A stretch of DNA of 59,912 bases. Origin: Mycobacterium asiaticum DSM 44297. Lineage in GTDB: Bacteria; Actinomycetota; Actinomycetes; Mycobacteriales; Mycobacteriaceae. The notes under the pieces are model-generated. The model worked only from the letters and a program-made list of their open reading frames with translations. It ran no database searches and had not been told where the DNA came from. Every line of letters starts with the position of its first letter. Position 1 is the first letter of the stretch. Position numbers and translations under genes: made by a program. Below are positions 8,632 to 17,252 of this stretch, piece by piece. The stretch is taken from positions 527,682 to 587,593 of the forward strand of contig NZ_HG964938.1 in NCBI RefSeq assembly GCF_000613245.1. The letters are read 5' to 3'.

Positions 8632-10665
8632 TTAAACGTCCAGGAACCGAACGTCTTTCGCGTTACGGGTGATGAAGCTGCGGCGCGCCTCGACGTCCTC
8701 GCCCATCAGGATGGAGAACAGCTCGTCAGCGGCGGCGGCGTCGTCCAAAGTCACCTGGCGCAGCACCCGCACCGACGGGTCCATCGTTGTTTCCCACAGC
8801 TCCTTGGCGTCCATCTCACCAAGACCCTTGTAGCGCTGAATGCCGTCTTCCTTATTGATCTTCTTGCCGGATTTCAGCCCGGCTTCCAGCAGGCCATCGC
8901 GCTCCCGGTCGGAGTAGGCGAACTCGGGGTCACTGCGCTGCCACTTCAACTTGTACAGCGGCGGCTGCGCCAGGAACACGTGGCCGTGCTCGAGCAGCGG
9001 GCGCATGAACCGGAACAACAAGGTCAACAACAGCGTCGAAATGTGTTGCCCGTCGACGTCGGCGTCGGCCATCAACACGATCTTGTGGTAACGCAGTTTA
9101 GAAATGTCGAACTCGTCGTGAATACCGGTGCCCAGCGCGGTGATGATCGCCTGGACTTCGGTGTTCTTCAGGACCCGGTCGATACGGGCTTTCTCGACGT
9201 TGATGATCTTGCCGCGCAGCGGGAGGATGGCCTGGAACATCGAGTCACGGCCGCTCTTGGCCGAGCCACCTGCCGAGTCACCCTCCACCACATACAGTTC
9301 GGACTTGCGCGGGTCGGTGGAACGGCAGTCGGCCAGCTTGCCGGGCAGCCCGCCCAAATCGGTCGCGCTCTTGCGCCGCACCAACTCTCGGGCCTTCCGC
9401 GCCGCGATCCGGGCCTGCGCGGACGACACCGCCTTGTTGACAACGGTTTTGGCTTCCGACGGATTGGCCTCGAACCAGTGGGTGAGCTGTTCGTTGCACA
9501 CCTTCTGCACGAACGACTTGACCTCGGTGTTGCCCAGCTTGGTCTTTGTCTGGCCCTCGAACTGGGGTTCGGCGACCTTGACCGAGATCACCGCGGCCAG
9601 TCCCTCGCGGATGTCGTCACCGGTGAGGTTCGGGTCCTTGTCTTTCAGCAGCTTCTTGTCTTTGGCGTATTTGTTCACCACCGACGTCAGCGCACTGCGG
9701 AACCCTTCTTCGTGCGTACCGCCCTCGTGGGTGTTGATCGTGTTGGCGAAGGTGTGCACCGACTCCGAGTAGCCACCGTTCCACTGCATCGCGATCTCGA
9801 CCTCGTGGCCGGTGCCTTTGCCCTCGAAGTCGATGACGCTCTGTTGGATCGGGCTCTTGGTCCGGTTGATGTGCTTGACGAAGTCGACCAAGCCGCCGGG
9901 GTAGTGGAAGGTGCGGTGCTTAACCTTGTGCGGCGCTTTGGATTCGGCCGCCTTCTCTTCGGCGGACTTGGGCGCATCGGCGGTGTCGCTGACGACTTCA
10001 TCGACGACCTCGTCCTGGTCCACCCGCTCGTCGGTCAAGTTGATGGTCAAGCCCTTGTTCAGGAACGCCATCTCTTGGAGCCGGCGCGCCACCGTCTCGA
10101 AGTCGTACTGGGTGGTCTCGAAGATGTCCGGGTCCGCCCAGAACCGGATGGTGGTGCCGGTCTTCTTGGTCGCCTCGCCCTGCTTGAGCGTGCCAGGAAC
10201 GGCGCGCTCGTAATACTGGGACCACTCGTGCCCGTCGCGTTTGATGTCGACCTCGAGTCGGGTCGACAACGCGTTGACCACTGACACACCGACACCGTGC
10301 AGCCCACCGCTGACGGTGTAGCCGCTGTTCTCACCGCCGAACTTGCCGCCGGCGTGCAACTGGGTCATGACGACGTCGACTGTCGGGGCGCCGGTGGCAT
10401 GCATCGCGACCGGAATGCCACGCCCGTCGTCGGCGACCTCCACGCTGCCGTCATCGAGGAGCCGCACATCCACCCGAGTGGCATAACCGGCCATCGCCTC
10501 GTCCACCGAGTTGTCGACCACCTCCCAAATCAGGTGGTGCAAACCACGCTCACCCGTGGAGCCGATGTACATGCCCGGGCGTTTGCGGACGGCCTCCAAT
10601 CCTTCGAGAACGGTGATGGCGGAAGCGCCGTATTCGTTTTGTGCCTTCTTCTTCTGGGCAGCCAC
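8632..10665 (-). CDS. gyrB: DNA gyrase subunit B
   Basis: GyrB supplies the ATPase of gyrase. Visible features are the GHKL ATP-binding motifs (EVVDNSVDEAM, DDGRGIP, GGLHGVGVSVVNAL), the TOPRIM domain (EGDSAGG and DADVDGQHI) and the C-terminal QRYKGLGEM motif. The usual mycobacterial 34-37 residue insert is present around EVVDEVVSDTADAPKSAEEKA. I chose the GTG giving MAAQKKKAQNEYG because AAGGAG lies about 12 bases upstream and H37Rv GyrB starts with MAAQKKK. An in-frame ATG at 10710 would add 15 poorly conserved residues. The product is 677 residues with the chosen start. gyrA follows after a short gap. Confidence 0.97.
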   Translation of the reverse strand: MAAQKKKAQNEYGASAITVLEGLEAVRKRPGMYIGSTGERGLHHLIWEVVDNSVDEAMAGYATRVDVRLLDDGSVEVADDGRGIPVAMHATGAPTVDVVMTQLHAGGKFGGENSGYTVSGGLHGVGVSVVNALSTRLEVDIKRDGHEWSQYYERAVPGTLKQGEATKKTGTTIRFWADPDIFETTQYDFETVARRLQEMAFLNKGLTINLTDERVDQDEVVDEVVSDTADAPKSAEEKAAESKAPHKVKHRTFHYPGGLVDFVKHINRTKSPIQQSVIDFEGKGTGHEVEIAMQWNGGYSESVHTFANTINTHEGGTHEEGFRSALTSVVNKYAKDKKLLKDKDPNLTGDDIREGLAAVISVKVAEPQFEGQTKTKLGNTEVKSFVQKVCNEQLTHWFEANPSEAKTVVNKAVSSAQARIAARKARELVRRKSATDLGGLPGKLADCRSTDPRKSELYVVEGDSAGGSAKSGRDSMFQAILPLRGKIINVEKARIDRVLKNTEVQAIITALGTGIHDEFDISKLRYHKIVLMADADVDGQHISTLLLTLLFRFMRPLLEHGHVFLAQPPLYKLKWQRSDPEFAYSDRERDGLLEAGLKSGKKINKEDGIQRYKGLGEMDAKELWETTMDPSVRVLRQVTLDDAAAADELFSILMGEDVEARRSFITRNAKDVRFLDV

Positions 10666-10899
10666 GGTCGGAATGCTCTCCTTGGGGTTGCATGCGAGCG
10701 GTTCATTCACCGCAGCGGTCGCACTCCTGCCACTCTACCGTGAACTACCGTCAGGACCGATTTTGCGGGCGCGTTTCCACCCATCTCATTGCGCCGTGCG
10801 CTCGTTATCTTCGTTGTCGCCGCGTCCCGACCTGCCGAATGCGGGTCCGTTAATTTCTGGCGGCTCTCAGAGCGCGACCGTCCCGGCCGTCAAAAGCCC

Positions 10900-11445
10900 T
10901 TAACCATAGGTGTCACGCGGCCCTCGGCCAGCAATATGGCGCGGCCCCTTCCGCCACGACGGCGTCGCCGGGCCGGTGATCTTCAGCGACGTCACCACAC
11001 CATTGCCGACGGCGGCGGCGATCTTAGCCAGCAGTTGCGCTTGCATCAGCCTCAGCTGGGTCGCCCACGCTGTCGACTCAGCCGTCACACTCAGCACCCC
11101 GTCGTTGAGTGCGGCCGGCGTCGCATGCTCCGCGATCTGCTCGCCGACCACCGAATTCCAATGCCCGAATACCGTGCCTTCGGCCACGTGCGTCGTCCAC
11201 CCCTGCTGCTTGGCCAAGTCGCGCGCGAGCCGTCCCAGCGGTTGCGGATCCCGCCCGTCGGGACCAGGCCCCGACCAACTGCGCCGCCCGCCGGCTGCGC
11301 GTCGACGCGGCACCGGGGCCGCGCGTCCCCGCCCGGCGTCCTGTCCCCGGGCACGGGCGGCGGCGCGCGCGTCTTCCAGGGTGCGCCGGACCAGATCGAT
11401 GCCGCGCAATTCGTCGCGGCCCGCGGCGTCCTCGGCGTCGGTCAT
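10900..11445 (-). CDS. dciA: DciA-type helicase-loading protein (DUF721, Rv0004-like)
   Basis: DciA (DUF721) interacts with the replicative helicase DnaB and is needed for helicase operation in bacteria that lack DnaC/DnaI loaders; Rv0004 is the mycobacterial member. The 181-residue product has a disordered basic and Pro-rich N-terminal third, then the DUF721 domain beginning at LARDLAKQQGWTTHVAEGTVFGHW and running through GVLSVTAESTAWATQLRLMQAQLLAKI. Its ATG overlaps the recF stop (ATGA), which indicates translational coupling in a dnaN-recF-dciA run. The C-terminal tail (RKGPRHIAGRGPRDTYG) is mycobacterial in style. Confidence 0.93.
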   Translation of the reverse strand: MTDAEDAAGRDELRGIDLVRRTLEDARAAARARGQDAGRGRAAPVPRRRAAGGRRSWSGPGPDGRDPQPLGRLARDLAKQQGWTTHVAEGTVFGHWNSVVGEQIAEHATPAALNDGVLSVTAESTAWATQLRLMQAQLLAKIAAAVGNGVVTSLKITGPATPSWRKGPRHIAGRGPRDTYG

Positions 11446-12608
11446 GCCTGCACCGCCGCAACCGCCGACACCGCGCCGGCATCGCTGTCCCGCAATTCGA
11501 TATGCACCCGAGTCGCGTCCCAGCCCTCCGGGATGTCTTCGGGCACCGCCGCGGTCACCAATACCTGCTCGGCTGACTCCGCGACGTTTGCCAGCGCCCG
11601 GCGGCGTTTGGTATCCAGCTCGGCGAAGACGTCGTCCAGCAACAGCACCGGTTCGCCGCCATCGGCGCGCAGCAATTCATAGGCCGCAAGTCGCAACGCC
11701 ACCGCGAACGACCACGATTCGCCGTGGCTGGCAAAACCTTTCGCGGGTTGATCACCGAGCCGCAGTTCCAGGTCGTCCCGGTGCGGGCCGACCAGGCACA
11801 CCCCGCGCTCCAGTTCAGCGTCGCGGCGCGCCGCCAAGGCCGTCAGCAACGTGGCCTCCAGCATCTCCCGGTCGGCCGCGTGCTCTGCGCCGGGGACCAC
11901 GGAGTCCGTGCTGGCACGGTATCCAATTGCAGCAGAACGTGATTCGGGCGCCAATAGTTGGTAGGCCTTGGCCACCTCGGGTGCCAACTGATTCACCAGA
12001 TCAATCCGGGCCGCCATCAGTTCAGCCCCGTACTCGGCCAGCCGACTGTCCCAGACGTCAAGTGTGTCCAGCGCGCTGAGGTCACCGCGGAACCGGGCAC
12101 CCGACAGGGATTTCAACAATGCGGTGCGCTGCCGCACCACCTTGTCGTAGTCGGCGCGCACGCCGGCAATGACCGGACGCCTTAAGGTTGCCAGCTCGTC
12201 GAGGTAGCGGCGACGTTCGACGGGATCGCCCCGGACCAGGGCGAGATCCTCCGGCGCGAACAACACCGCGCGCAGCACCCCGACGATTTCGCGGGTGCTG
12301 CGCACCGGTGACCGGTTCAGTCGCGCCTTGTTCGCCCGGCCTGCGGCGATCTCGAGGTCGACCGCGCATTCCCTGCCGTCGTTGACCACGATCGTCGACA
12401 CCACCGCACGTTCGGCGCCGGCCCGGATCAGCGGCGCGTCGGTACCGACTCGATGTGATCCCAGGGTGGTCGAATACCACAGCGCCTCAACAAGATTCGT
12501 TTTACCGAAACCGTTCGGACCGACGAAGACGGTGCGACCCGGCGTCAGGTCGATTTCCGCACGCGCCCAGGACCGGAAATCCCGTAACGCCAAATGCCGG
12601 ACGTACAC
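11442..12608 (-). CDS. recF: DNA replication and repair protein RecF
   Basis: RecF is an SMC-like ATPase that helps RecOR load RecA at single-strand gaps. The 388-residue protein shows a Walker A motif GPNGFGKTNL (about residues 30-39), the signature region around VGPHRDDLELRLGDQPAKGFASHGE, and a Walker B VLLLDDVFAELD near residue 320. Length and layout are normal. It follows dnaN after 19 bases and overlaps dciA by four bases, so the three are probably co-transcribed. Confidence 0.97.
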   Translation of the reverse strand: MYVRHLALRDFRSWARAEIDLTPGRTVFVGPNGFGKTNLVEALWYSTTLGSHRVGTDAPLIRAGAERAVVSTIVVNDGRECAVDLEIAAGRANKARLNRSPVRSTREIVGVLRAVLFAPEDLALVRGDPVERRRYLDELATLRRPVIAGVRADYDKVVRQRTALLKSLSGARFRGDLSALDTLDVWDSRLAEYGAELMAARIDLVNQLAPEVAKAYQLLAPESRSAAIGYRASTDSVVPGAEHAADREMLEATLLTALAARRDAELERGVCLVGPHRDDLELRLGDQPAKGFASHGESWSFAVALRLAAYELLRADGGEPVLLLDDVFAELDTKRRRALANVAESAEQVLVTAAVPEDIPEGWDATRVHIELRDSDAGAVSAVAAVQA

Positions 12609-12627
12609 CTATCTGACGCCTCGATGA

Positions 12628-13824
12628 TCAGCCCGGCAGCCGTACCGGCATCAGCAGGTACACGTAATCCGTCGGCACCGCCGGGAACGGGCCGCTACCG
12701 CTCGGCACCGAGTCGTCGGACGAGGCCGGCCGCAGCAACGCCGGCTTACCTGGGGTGGTGAAGCCGAACGACACCCGTTCGGAGTGCAGCGAGCCGAGAC
12801 CGTCGGTGAGGTAGGTGGGGTTGAACGCGATCGTCAATGGCTCACCGGCGTAGTCGACGGCCAGGTCCTCCTCCGCGCGACCCACGTCGTCCGCCCCGGC
12901 CGACAGCCGTAGCATTCCGTCGGCGAATTCCATCCTGACCTGCGCCCCCCGGTCGGCTACCAGCGCGACCAGCTTGATCGCCTCGGTCAATTCGGCCACG
13001 TCGATGGTGGCCACCGCGGTGTGCTCGGCCGGCAGCAGCTGACGGAACTTCGGGAATTCGGCGTCCAACAACCGGGTTGTGCTGCGTTTGCCGTTGCCGC
13101 TGATGCCCAGCAGTCCGTCTTTGCCCACTCCGGACCCAGAACCCAGGGACAGCCGTACTTCGGACCCGTCGGCGCCGGCCTTGGCCGCCTCGGCCAAGGT
13201 CTTCGCGGGCACCAGCACCGACGCTTCGATGTCGGGTGACAACGCCGACCAGGTCAACTCGCGGACCGCCAACCGGAACCGGTCGGTGGCAGCCAACACC
13301 ACCGACTCACCGGAGATCTCGACCCTGATTCCGGTCAGCATCGGCAAGGTGTCGTCACGGCCGGCCGCGATGGCGACCTGACCGATCGCCTCGGCGAACA
13401 ACTCCGCCGGCAACGTGCCGGTCTCGTCGGGCAGGGTGGGCAGGGTTGGGTAGTCCTCGACGGCCATCGTGGGCAGCGAGAACCGGGCGCTGCCGCAGGT
13501 CAAGGCGACGCGGTTGCCGTCGACGTAGAAATCGACAGGCTTGTTCGGCAACGCCCGGGTGATGTCTGACAACAACCGCCCGGACACTAAAACGCTTCCC
13601 GGGGAAGCGATTTCGGCAGCGACCTGGACCTCGGCGGAGACTTCGTAGTCGAATCCGGAAATCGTCAGGCCGTCGTCGGAGCCGGTGAGCAGCACCCCGG
13701 AAAGCACCGGCACGGTGGGCCGGGACGGCAGATTCTTGGCCACCCACGACACCGCTTCGGCGAAGGACTCCCGCACCAAACGAAACTTCAAGTCGGTGAC
13801 AGCCCGTGTAGTAGCCGCGTCCAT
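12628..13824 (-). CDS. dnaN: DNA polymerase III beta sliding clamp
   Basis: DnaN forms the ring-shaped clamp that tethers replicative polymerase and other partners to DNA. The 398-residue protein has three clamp domains. Conserved blocks include RESFAEAVSWVAKNLPSRPTVPVLSGV near the N-terminus, ALPNKPVDFYVDGNRVAL, LLDAEFPKFRQLLP and the C-terminal YVYLLMPVRLPG that forms part of the partner-binding pocket. The start MDAATTR agrees with the mycobacterial orthologue. A longer loop DDSVPSGSGPFPAV near the C-terminus is typical of mycobacteria. It is separated from dnaA by the origin spacer. Confidence 0.98.
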   Translation of the reverse strand: MDAATTRAVTDLKFRLVRESFAEAVSWVAKNLPSRPTVPVLSGVLLTGSDDGLTISGFDYEVSAEVQVAAEIASPGSVLVSGRLLSDITRALPNKPVDFYVDGNRVALTCGSARFSLPTMAVEDYPTLPTLPDETGTLPAELFAEAIGQVAIAAGRDDTLPMLTGIRVEISGESVVLAATDRFRLAVRELTWSALSPDIEASVLVPAKTLAEAAKAGADGSEVRLSLGSGSGVGKDGLLGISGNGKRSTTRLLDAEFPKFRQLLPAEHTAVATIDVAELTEAIKLVALVADRGAQVRMEFADGMLRLSAGADDVGRAEEDLAVDYAGEPLTIAFNPTYLTDGLGSLHSERVSFGFTTPGKPALLRPASSDDSVPSGSGPFPAVPTDYVYLLMPVRLPG

Positions 13825-14330
13825 TGCGTCCCTTCACCAGAGTTCGAATCCGTACCCGGCCCCCTGCCGGTGTGTCATTCGCAACGACGACCGTAACGGC
13901 AGTCGAACAACAACCGTAGAGCTTCTCGGGCCAACTTGAAAGCTAAACGTAAACGGTGACAAAGCCGGTGCGCGGGCTGCCCGCGGACGGTTCGTACCGA
14001 ACGTCCCCAGGGGTGTACTTCAAAGAAGAAACTACGGAGAGATCTCAATATCAGTAATAAGGGGTGTGCAAGCTGGGGACAGCCGTCACTTGTTGCTGCT
14101 CGGAGGCCGAGCGGGCTGTGGAACACCACGTGCACGGTTGTGGGGGTGATGTTGGCCGGTTGGGGATGGAGCACTGCGGTGCACTGCGGCGCCGGTGCTG
14201 CACTGGAGTTTGGCGGCTTTGTGCACAGGACTACACACATCGCACGGCTGGTGCCGTTGTGACTCGAGGTAGAGAAGTTTTTTGAAAATCAATGCGCAAA
14301 ACCGGCGTTGGGGCGCGCAAAGGAGGTGAT
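13825..14330. other. oriC: Replication origin oriC, dnaN-dnaA spacer
   Basis: The spacer of about 506 bases between dnaN and dnaA is the usual mycobacterial oriC. I see no gene in it. It holds candidate DnaA boxes on the minus strand at 14074-14082 (CTGTCCCCA) and 14161-14169 (CCATCCCCA), and on the plus strand TTGTGCACA at 14219-14227, one base from TTGTCCACA. A weaker match is ACGTCCCCA at 14001-14009. Relatively AT-rich stretches, unusual for this genome, lie at about 14020-14060 and 14272-14302 and could be unwinding sites. A tandem 9-base repeat GCACTGCGG occurs at 14171 and 14181. Boxes were called by eye against the loose mycobacterial consensus. Confidence 0.85.
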
Positions 14331-15806
14331 TCAGCGCTTGGAGCGCTGCCGGATTCGGGTGGTGAGCTCTTTGACGTTGTCGAAGATCTCGCGCCGCTCG
14401 GCCATCTCGTTGCGGATTTTGCGCTCGGCGTACATCACGGTGGTGTGATCGCGGCCGAAAGCCTGGCCGATCTTGGGCAGCGAGAGATCCGTGAGTTCCC
14501 GGCACAGGTACATCGCGATCTGTCGAGACTGCGCCAGCGGTCGGGCTTTGCCGGGACCGCGTAACTCTTCGACGGTGGTGTCGAAGTATTCGGCGGTGGC
14601 GGCCATGATGGTGGCCGCGCTGATCTGCATGCCGCTGGCATCGGCGATCAAGTCGCGCAACACGATCTCGGCCAGGGACTTGTCGATCGGCGTTTTGTTC
14701 AACGAGGCGAACGCAGTGACCCGGATCAGCGCGCCCTCGAGTTCTCGGATGTTGCGCTCGATGCTGCTGGCGATGAGTTCCAGGACGTCGTCGGGCACCG
14801 CGAGACGTTCGACCTGTGCCTTCTTGCGCAGGATGGCGATGCGTGTTTCAAGTTCCGGCGGCTGCACATCGGTGATCAGGCCCCACTCGAACCGGGTACG
14901 GAGCCGGTCTTCGAGGGTGGCCAGCTGCTTGGGCGGCCGGTCGGAGGAGATGACGATTTGCTTGTTCGCGTTGTGCAACGTGTTGAAGGTGTGGAAGAAC
15001 TCCTCCTGGATGCCTTCCTTGCCCTCGATGAACTGAATGTCGTCGACGAGCAACACATCGACGTCGCGGTAGCTGCGCTTGAATGCGACTTTGCGATCGT
15101 CACGCAGCGAGTTGATGAAGTCGTTGGTGAATTCTTCGGTGGAGACGTACTTGACCCGCATCCCGGGGAACAGCCGTTGCGCGTAGTTGCCGGCCGCGTG
15201 CAGCAGGTGGGTCTTGCCCAGACCCGATTCCCCCCAGATGAACAGCGGGTTGTAGGCACGGGCGGGCGCCTCGGCGATGGCCAGGGTGGCGGCGTGAGCG
15301 AAGCGGTTGGAAGCGCCGATGACGAAGGTGTCAAACGTGTAGCGCCGGTTGAGGCTGGTGCCGGTGGCGCCCGCGCCGTCGGAGGCGGTGGGACGCTCGG
15401 TGAAGTAGTTCGGCCAGTTCTGTCCCGGCCCGATCACCGTGTCACCGTCGTCCGCGTCGGGTTCATCCGCTGCCGTGACGTTCTCGGCCGCGGCGACGCC
15501 CTCGTCATCGGCGGGAGGCGGCGCGATGCGCACCCCGAGCTGGATCTGTTGGCCGAGCCGACGGCTGAGCGCATCGGTGATGGCGGTACGCAGATGTCGT
15601 TCGATCTCGTTCTGCACGAACACACTCGGCACCGAGAGCAGGGCGAAACCCTCGACGATGGTGAGCGGCTGAACCAGGTTCAGCCAGGCGCGTTGCTGAG
15701 GTGTCAGCGGCGTGGCGAGGACCTGGCCGTTGGGTGATTCACCGTTGAGTTCGGAGACCACCGCATTCCACACCGTGGCGAATCCAGAACCGGGGTCATC
15801 GGTCAA
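14331..15806 (-). CDS. dnaA: Chromosomal replication initiator DnaA
   Basis: DnaA binds the 9-base boxes of oriC, melts the origin and helps load helicase. I chose a TTG start giving MTDDPGSGFATVWNAVV (491 residues): AGGAG lies 8 bases upstream, and the H37Rv protein also begins at this residue. The frame stays open farther upstream but that extension is not conserved and would cover DnaA boxes. Domain I spans about residues 1-90, a variable acidic linker about 90-145, then the AAA+ domain with Walker A GESGLGKTHL and Walker B VDVLLVDDIQFIEG, and domain IV with the box-binding signature GRDHTTVMYAERKI. It ends RIRQRSKR. Confidence 0.98.
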   Translation of the reverse strand: MTDDPGSGFATVWNAVVSELNGESPNGQVLATPLTPQQRAWLNLVQPLTIVEGFALLSVPSVFVQNEIERHLRTAITDALSRRLGQQIQLGVRIAPPPADDEGVAAAENVTAADEPDADDGDTVIGPGQNWPNYFTERPTASDGAGATGTSLNRRYTFDTFVIGASNRFAHAATLAIAEAPARAYNPLFIWGESGLGKTHLLHAAGNYAQRLFPGMRVKYVSTEEFTNDFINSLRDDRKVAFKRSYRDVDVLLVDDIQFIEGKEGIQEEFFHTFNTLHNANKQIVISSDRPPKQLATLEDRLRTRFEWGLITDVQPPELETRIAILRKKAQVERLAVPDDVLELIASSIERNIRELEGALIRVTAFASLNKTPIDKSLAEIVLRDLIADASGMQISAATIMAATAEYFDTTVEELRGPGKARPLAQSRQIAMYLCRELTDLSLPKIGQAFGRDHTTVMYAERKIRNEMAERREIFDNVKELTTRIRQRSKR

Positions 15807-15861
15807 CGACGCATCTCCTGGTCCGACGGTCGAGGTGCAACTGCTGATGGCGACGATGCAC

Positions 15862-15954
15862 CTGTCCACATGGTTATCCACAGATGTGGAAAGGAAGGTC
15901 AATAGCGTGCCGCCGCCCATTGGCAACGGCTCGTGATCTTCATGCTGTAGACAA
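15862..15954. promoter_or_regulatory. DnaA-box cluster in the dnaA leader/promoter region
   Basis: Four DnaA-box-like 9-mers are packed upstream of the dnaA TTG start: CTGTCCACA at 15862-15870 and TTATCCACA at 15874-15882 on the plus strand, CTTTCCACA on the minus strand at 15885-15893, and TTGTCTACA on the minus strand at 15946-15954. TTATCCACA is a perfect match to the classic consensus, and the others differ from consensus by at most about one base. They lie 56-148 bases upstream of the dnaA start codon, which suits DnaA autoregulation or an extension of the origin. The first three lie in a 32-base stretch. Confidence 0.75.
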
Positions 15955-16195
15955 CCATGCGATTGTCCGGTCAGCTAGTCGATCCGCCATCCTCGCTTCA
16001 TTGTCGTCAGAGTCCCAACTCCGCAGCGGCTTGAATGCTACCCCGCAAGAAGCTAACAGTTTTCGTTGCGGCTGCCAACAGTTCTCTTGTATTCCGCTGG
16101 CGTTCTTCATGATCTGACCAGATTCGGCCACGCGCCGAGCGTCAGGGATCGGACCGGCCTGGCGGTCATCGTGAGTCTGCTGGGACGGGCGAGGT

Positions 16196-16224
16196 TTGAC
16201 CAGGACAAGTCGCGTCAGTACCCT
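16196..16224 (+). promoter_or_regulatory. Candidate SigA-type promoter for rpmH-rnpA operon
   Basis: TTGACC (-35) and TACCCT (-10) are separated by 17 bases, close to mycobacterial housekeeping promoters (TTGAC and TAnnnT). It points toward rpmH, about 150 bases upstream of its start. Found by eye only. Confidence 0.45.
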
Positions 16225-16373
16225 CAAACAGTCGCCCGAAAGTCGGCGATACGGCTGCGACCCGGATCACGTGTTCGGGGACCGCGCCGGCCAGCAAGCG
16301 GGAACACCTCCGCTCGACGAATTGCGCAGCATCAGTCGGCGGACGGTTATGCCAACACACGAGGAGAATCGCC

Positions 16374-16517
16374 GTGGCCAAGGGCAAGCGGACCTTCCAG
16401 CCGAACAACCGGCGCCGAGCCCGCGTTCACGGTTTCCGGTTGCGGATGCGTACCCGTGCGGGGCGGGCCATCGTGTCCGGCCGGCGGCGTAAGGGTCGTC
16501 GTTCTTTAACTGCCTGA
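16374..16517 (+). CDS. rpmH: 50S ribosomal protein L34
   Basis: L34 is a very small, strongly basic protein of the large ribosomal subunit. The 47-codon gene starts GTG and encodes MAKGKRTFQPNNRRRARVHG, followed by FRLRMRTRAGRAIVSGRRRKG and a short RRSLTA end. This is the complete family pattern (KRTFQPNNRRRAR..HGFR.RM.T..GR.....RR.KGR). GAGGAG lies eight bases before the start. It heads the rpmH-rnpA-yidD-yidC-jag-rsmG-parA-parB run. Confidence 0.97.
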   Translation: MAKGKRTFQPNNRRRARVHGFRLRMRTRAGRAIVSGRRRKGRRSLTA

Positions 16518-16539
16518 TCGCAAGTCGGGTCTTCCAGCC

Positions 16540-16902
16540 GTGCTTTCCGCACGTAACCGCATGCGGCGGTCGTCTGAGTTCGACGCGACCGTGCGATACG
16601 GGATGCGCACGGTACAGCCGGACGTCGTCGTGCACGTGCGGCGGGGCAGTGACCACAACGATGTCCCTGGGCCGCGGGTCGGGTTGATCGTCGCCAAGCG
16701 GGTCGGGTCTGCGGTCGAACGTCACCGGGTGGCCCGGCGGCTGCGGCACGTCGCCCGGCCGATGTTGGACAGCTTGCACCCGCACGACCAGGTCGTGATT
16801 CGAGCCTTGCCGAGTAGCAAGCACGTCTCGTCGGCGTGGTTGGAGCAACAGCTGCGCAGCGGACTGCGTCGAGCCTTCGAGTTGGCGGGTACCGAGCGGT
16901 GA
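16540..16902 (+). CDS. rnpA: Ribonuclease P protein component
   Basis: RnpA is the protein subunit of RNase P, which removes 5' leaders from tRNA precursors. The 120-residue basic protein has the family start MLSARNRMRRSSEFDATVRYG and the RNA-binding RNR signature region AKRVGSAVERHRVARRLRHV (about residues 52-71). The start is GTG. It follows rpmH by 22 bases, and its stop overlaps the yidD start. Confidence 0.95.
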   Translation: MLSARNRMRRSSEFDATVRYGMRTVQPDVVVHVRRGSDHNDVPGPRVGLIVAKRVGSAVERHRVARRLRHVARPMLDSLHPHDQVVIRALPSSKHVSSAWLEQQLRSGLRRAFELAGTER

Positions 16903-17252
16903 GTGTTGCCCAGTGGAACCCTGCGCGCGCGGTTCGCTCCGCCGGCAGGGTAGGCACCCCCGTGGCCCGCGCGCTGATCTATCTCATTCAGCTTTACCGG
17001 CACATGGTGTCGCCGCTGCGGCCGGCGTCGTGCCGGTTCGTTCCAACCTGCAGTCAGTACGCGGTCGAGGCCTTGGCCGAGTATGGCGTTCTTCGGGGGA
17101 GTTGGCTGGCGGCGGCCAGGCTCGCAAAGTGCGGACCGTGGCATCGGGGAGGATGGGATCCCATCCCGGAGCGCCACCAGTGCCGGGCCAACTTCGATAC
17201 TGCGGCCGGAGACGCTCCGGCACAGCAAGGGGAGAGTGGATCTTTTGTTTGA
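16899..17252 (+). CDS. yidD: Membrane protein insertion efficiency factor YidD
   Basis: YidD is a small membrane-associated protein that helps YidC/Sec insert membrane proteins. The signature RHMVSPLRPASCRFVPTCSQYAVEAL and the later GGWDPIP motif, with its three conserved cysteines, identify the family. I chose the GTG overlapping the rnpA stop (GTGA), giving 117 residues beginning MSVAQWNPARAV. An upstream start inside rnpA is unlikely. The gene overlaps the 5' end of yidC by 17 bases, typical of this conserved cluster. The C-terminal tail after WDPIPE is variable. Confidence 0.93.
   Translation: MSVAQWNPARAVRSAGRVGTPVARALIYLIQLYRHMVSPLRPASCRFVPTCSQYAVEALAEYGVLRGSWLAAARLAKCGPWHRGGWDPIPERHQCRANFDTAAGDAPAQQGESGSFV

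Larger units (their letters stand above)
15807..16373. other. dnaA-rpmH divergent intergenic region
   Basis: About 567 bases separate the divergent dnaA and rpmH start codons. It must contain promoters for both. Besides the DnaA boxes near dnaA and a candidate rpmH promoter, I see no credible gene: frames open here have no recognisable similarity and atypical codon use. The part at 15985-16110 is lower in GC than its surroundings. Confidence 0.7.

Noticed and set aside
15807..15926. N-terminal extension of DnaA to an upstream start
   Set aside because: The extension is not conserved, covers DnaA boxes, and a TTG with a well-placed AGGAG gives the known N-terminus.
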